From the NCBI GenBank assembly GCA_003648085.1, contig QMOC01000007.1, positions 1 to 14,481 on the forward strand: a DNA stretch of 14,481 nt, given 5' to 3'. Below the pieces are notes generated by a model. It made no database searches. It was not told the origin of the DNA and worked only from the letters and a program-made list of their open reading frames with translations. The stretch's first letter is position 1, and each line of letters opens with the position of its first letter. Source of the stretch: Chloroflexota bacterium (GTDB taxonomy: Bacteria > Chloroflexota > Anaerolineae > B4-G1). Shown one piece after another: positions 14,398-14,481 of the stretch. Both the position numbers and the translations under genes were made by a program.

Positions 14398-14481
14398 CCC
14401 CCCGCTCTTGTACACCAGCCTGATATTTCCGATGCGCATCGTCCGTTCCACCGCCTTCACCATATCATAGATGGTCAGGGC
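14299..14481 (-). CDS. moaC: Cyclic pyranopterin monophosphate synthase, C-terminal part, with repeat-encoded tail
   Basis: MoaC acts with MoaA to make cyclic pyranopterin monophosphate from GTP. Only the last 60 codons are in the window; the 5' end lies beyond 14481. The visible part begins [15 protein letters not shown] and continues through [15 protein letters not shown], the highly conserved end of MoaC. Ordinary MoaC stops at or just after KSGGKSG. Here the frame runs 29 codons further into the purine-rich repeat, giving a tail of ENGE, RVENGE and WRGENGE-like words, and stops at a TAG (14301-14299) that is itself part of the repeat. The tail is charged and presumably disordered. The gene heads the moaD, moaE, moeA series on this strand. 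Confidence 0.9.
   Translation of the reverse strand, partial: ALTIYDMVKAVERTMRIGNIRLVYKSGGKSGEWRVENGEERVENGEWRGENGEGRMERRE

Overview
The window looks like a chromosomal piece of a GC-rich, probably free-living bacterium. The gene set and the style of its intergenic repeats fit Chloroflexota (Anaerolineae-like) best. This placement is an inference from three things: a class A penicillin-binding protein with a long Ig-like tail, an archaeal-type methionine adenosyltransferase in an otherwise bacterial setting, and many short palindromic and purine-rich repeats between genes. Genes are dense and both strands are used. No tRNA, rRNA, CRISPR array or transposase gene was seen.

Left part (1-4344, + strand): the end of a DUF362-type protein, then glutaminyl-tRNA synthetase (glnS) and glutamyl-tRNA synthetase (gltX) joined by an ATGA overlap, then flavin-dependent thymidylate synthase (thyX). 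A non-coding stretch full of inverted repeats (4345-4744) separates thyX from the convergent penicillin-binding protein gene (4745-7819, - strand).

Middle (7820-12199): the penicillin-binding protein gene and an alpha-oxoamine synthase gene diverge from two back-to-back promoters whose -35 boxes overlap. Next is a strong promoter with an unexplained, structured 210-nt leader in front of a cysteine synthase-family gene. That gene converges on metK, an archaeal-type S-adenosylmethionine synthetase. On the - strand metK is preceded by a textbook promoter, a SAM-I (S-box) riboswitch and an intrinsic terminator. The two sulfur-metabolism genes therefore sit end to end, each behind an RNA leader: one of known class, one not recognised.

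Right part (12200-14481, - strand): a molybdenum-cofactor operon read right to left, moaC (3' end only), moaD, moaE and moeA. Its junctions carry low-complexity tandem repeats that are purine-rich in the mRNA. One is translated as an extra C-terminal tail on MoaC and also supplies the moaD start. Another is an 11-unit 8-bp array between moaE and moeA.

The most interesting items are the cysteine synthase leader RNA (9210-9420), the purine-rich repeats at start codons, the family of palindromes with TTCA/TGAA loops and changing stems, and the SAM-I riboswitch controlling an archaeal-type enzyme.
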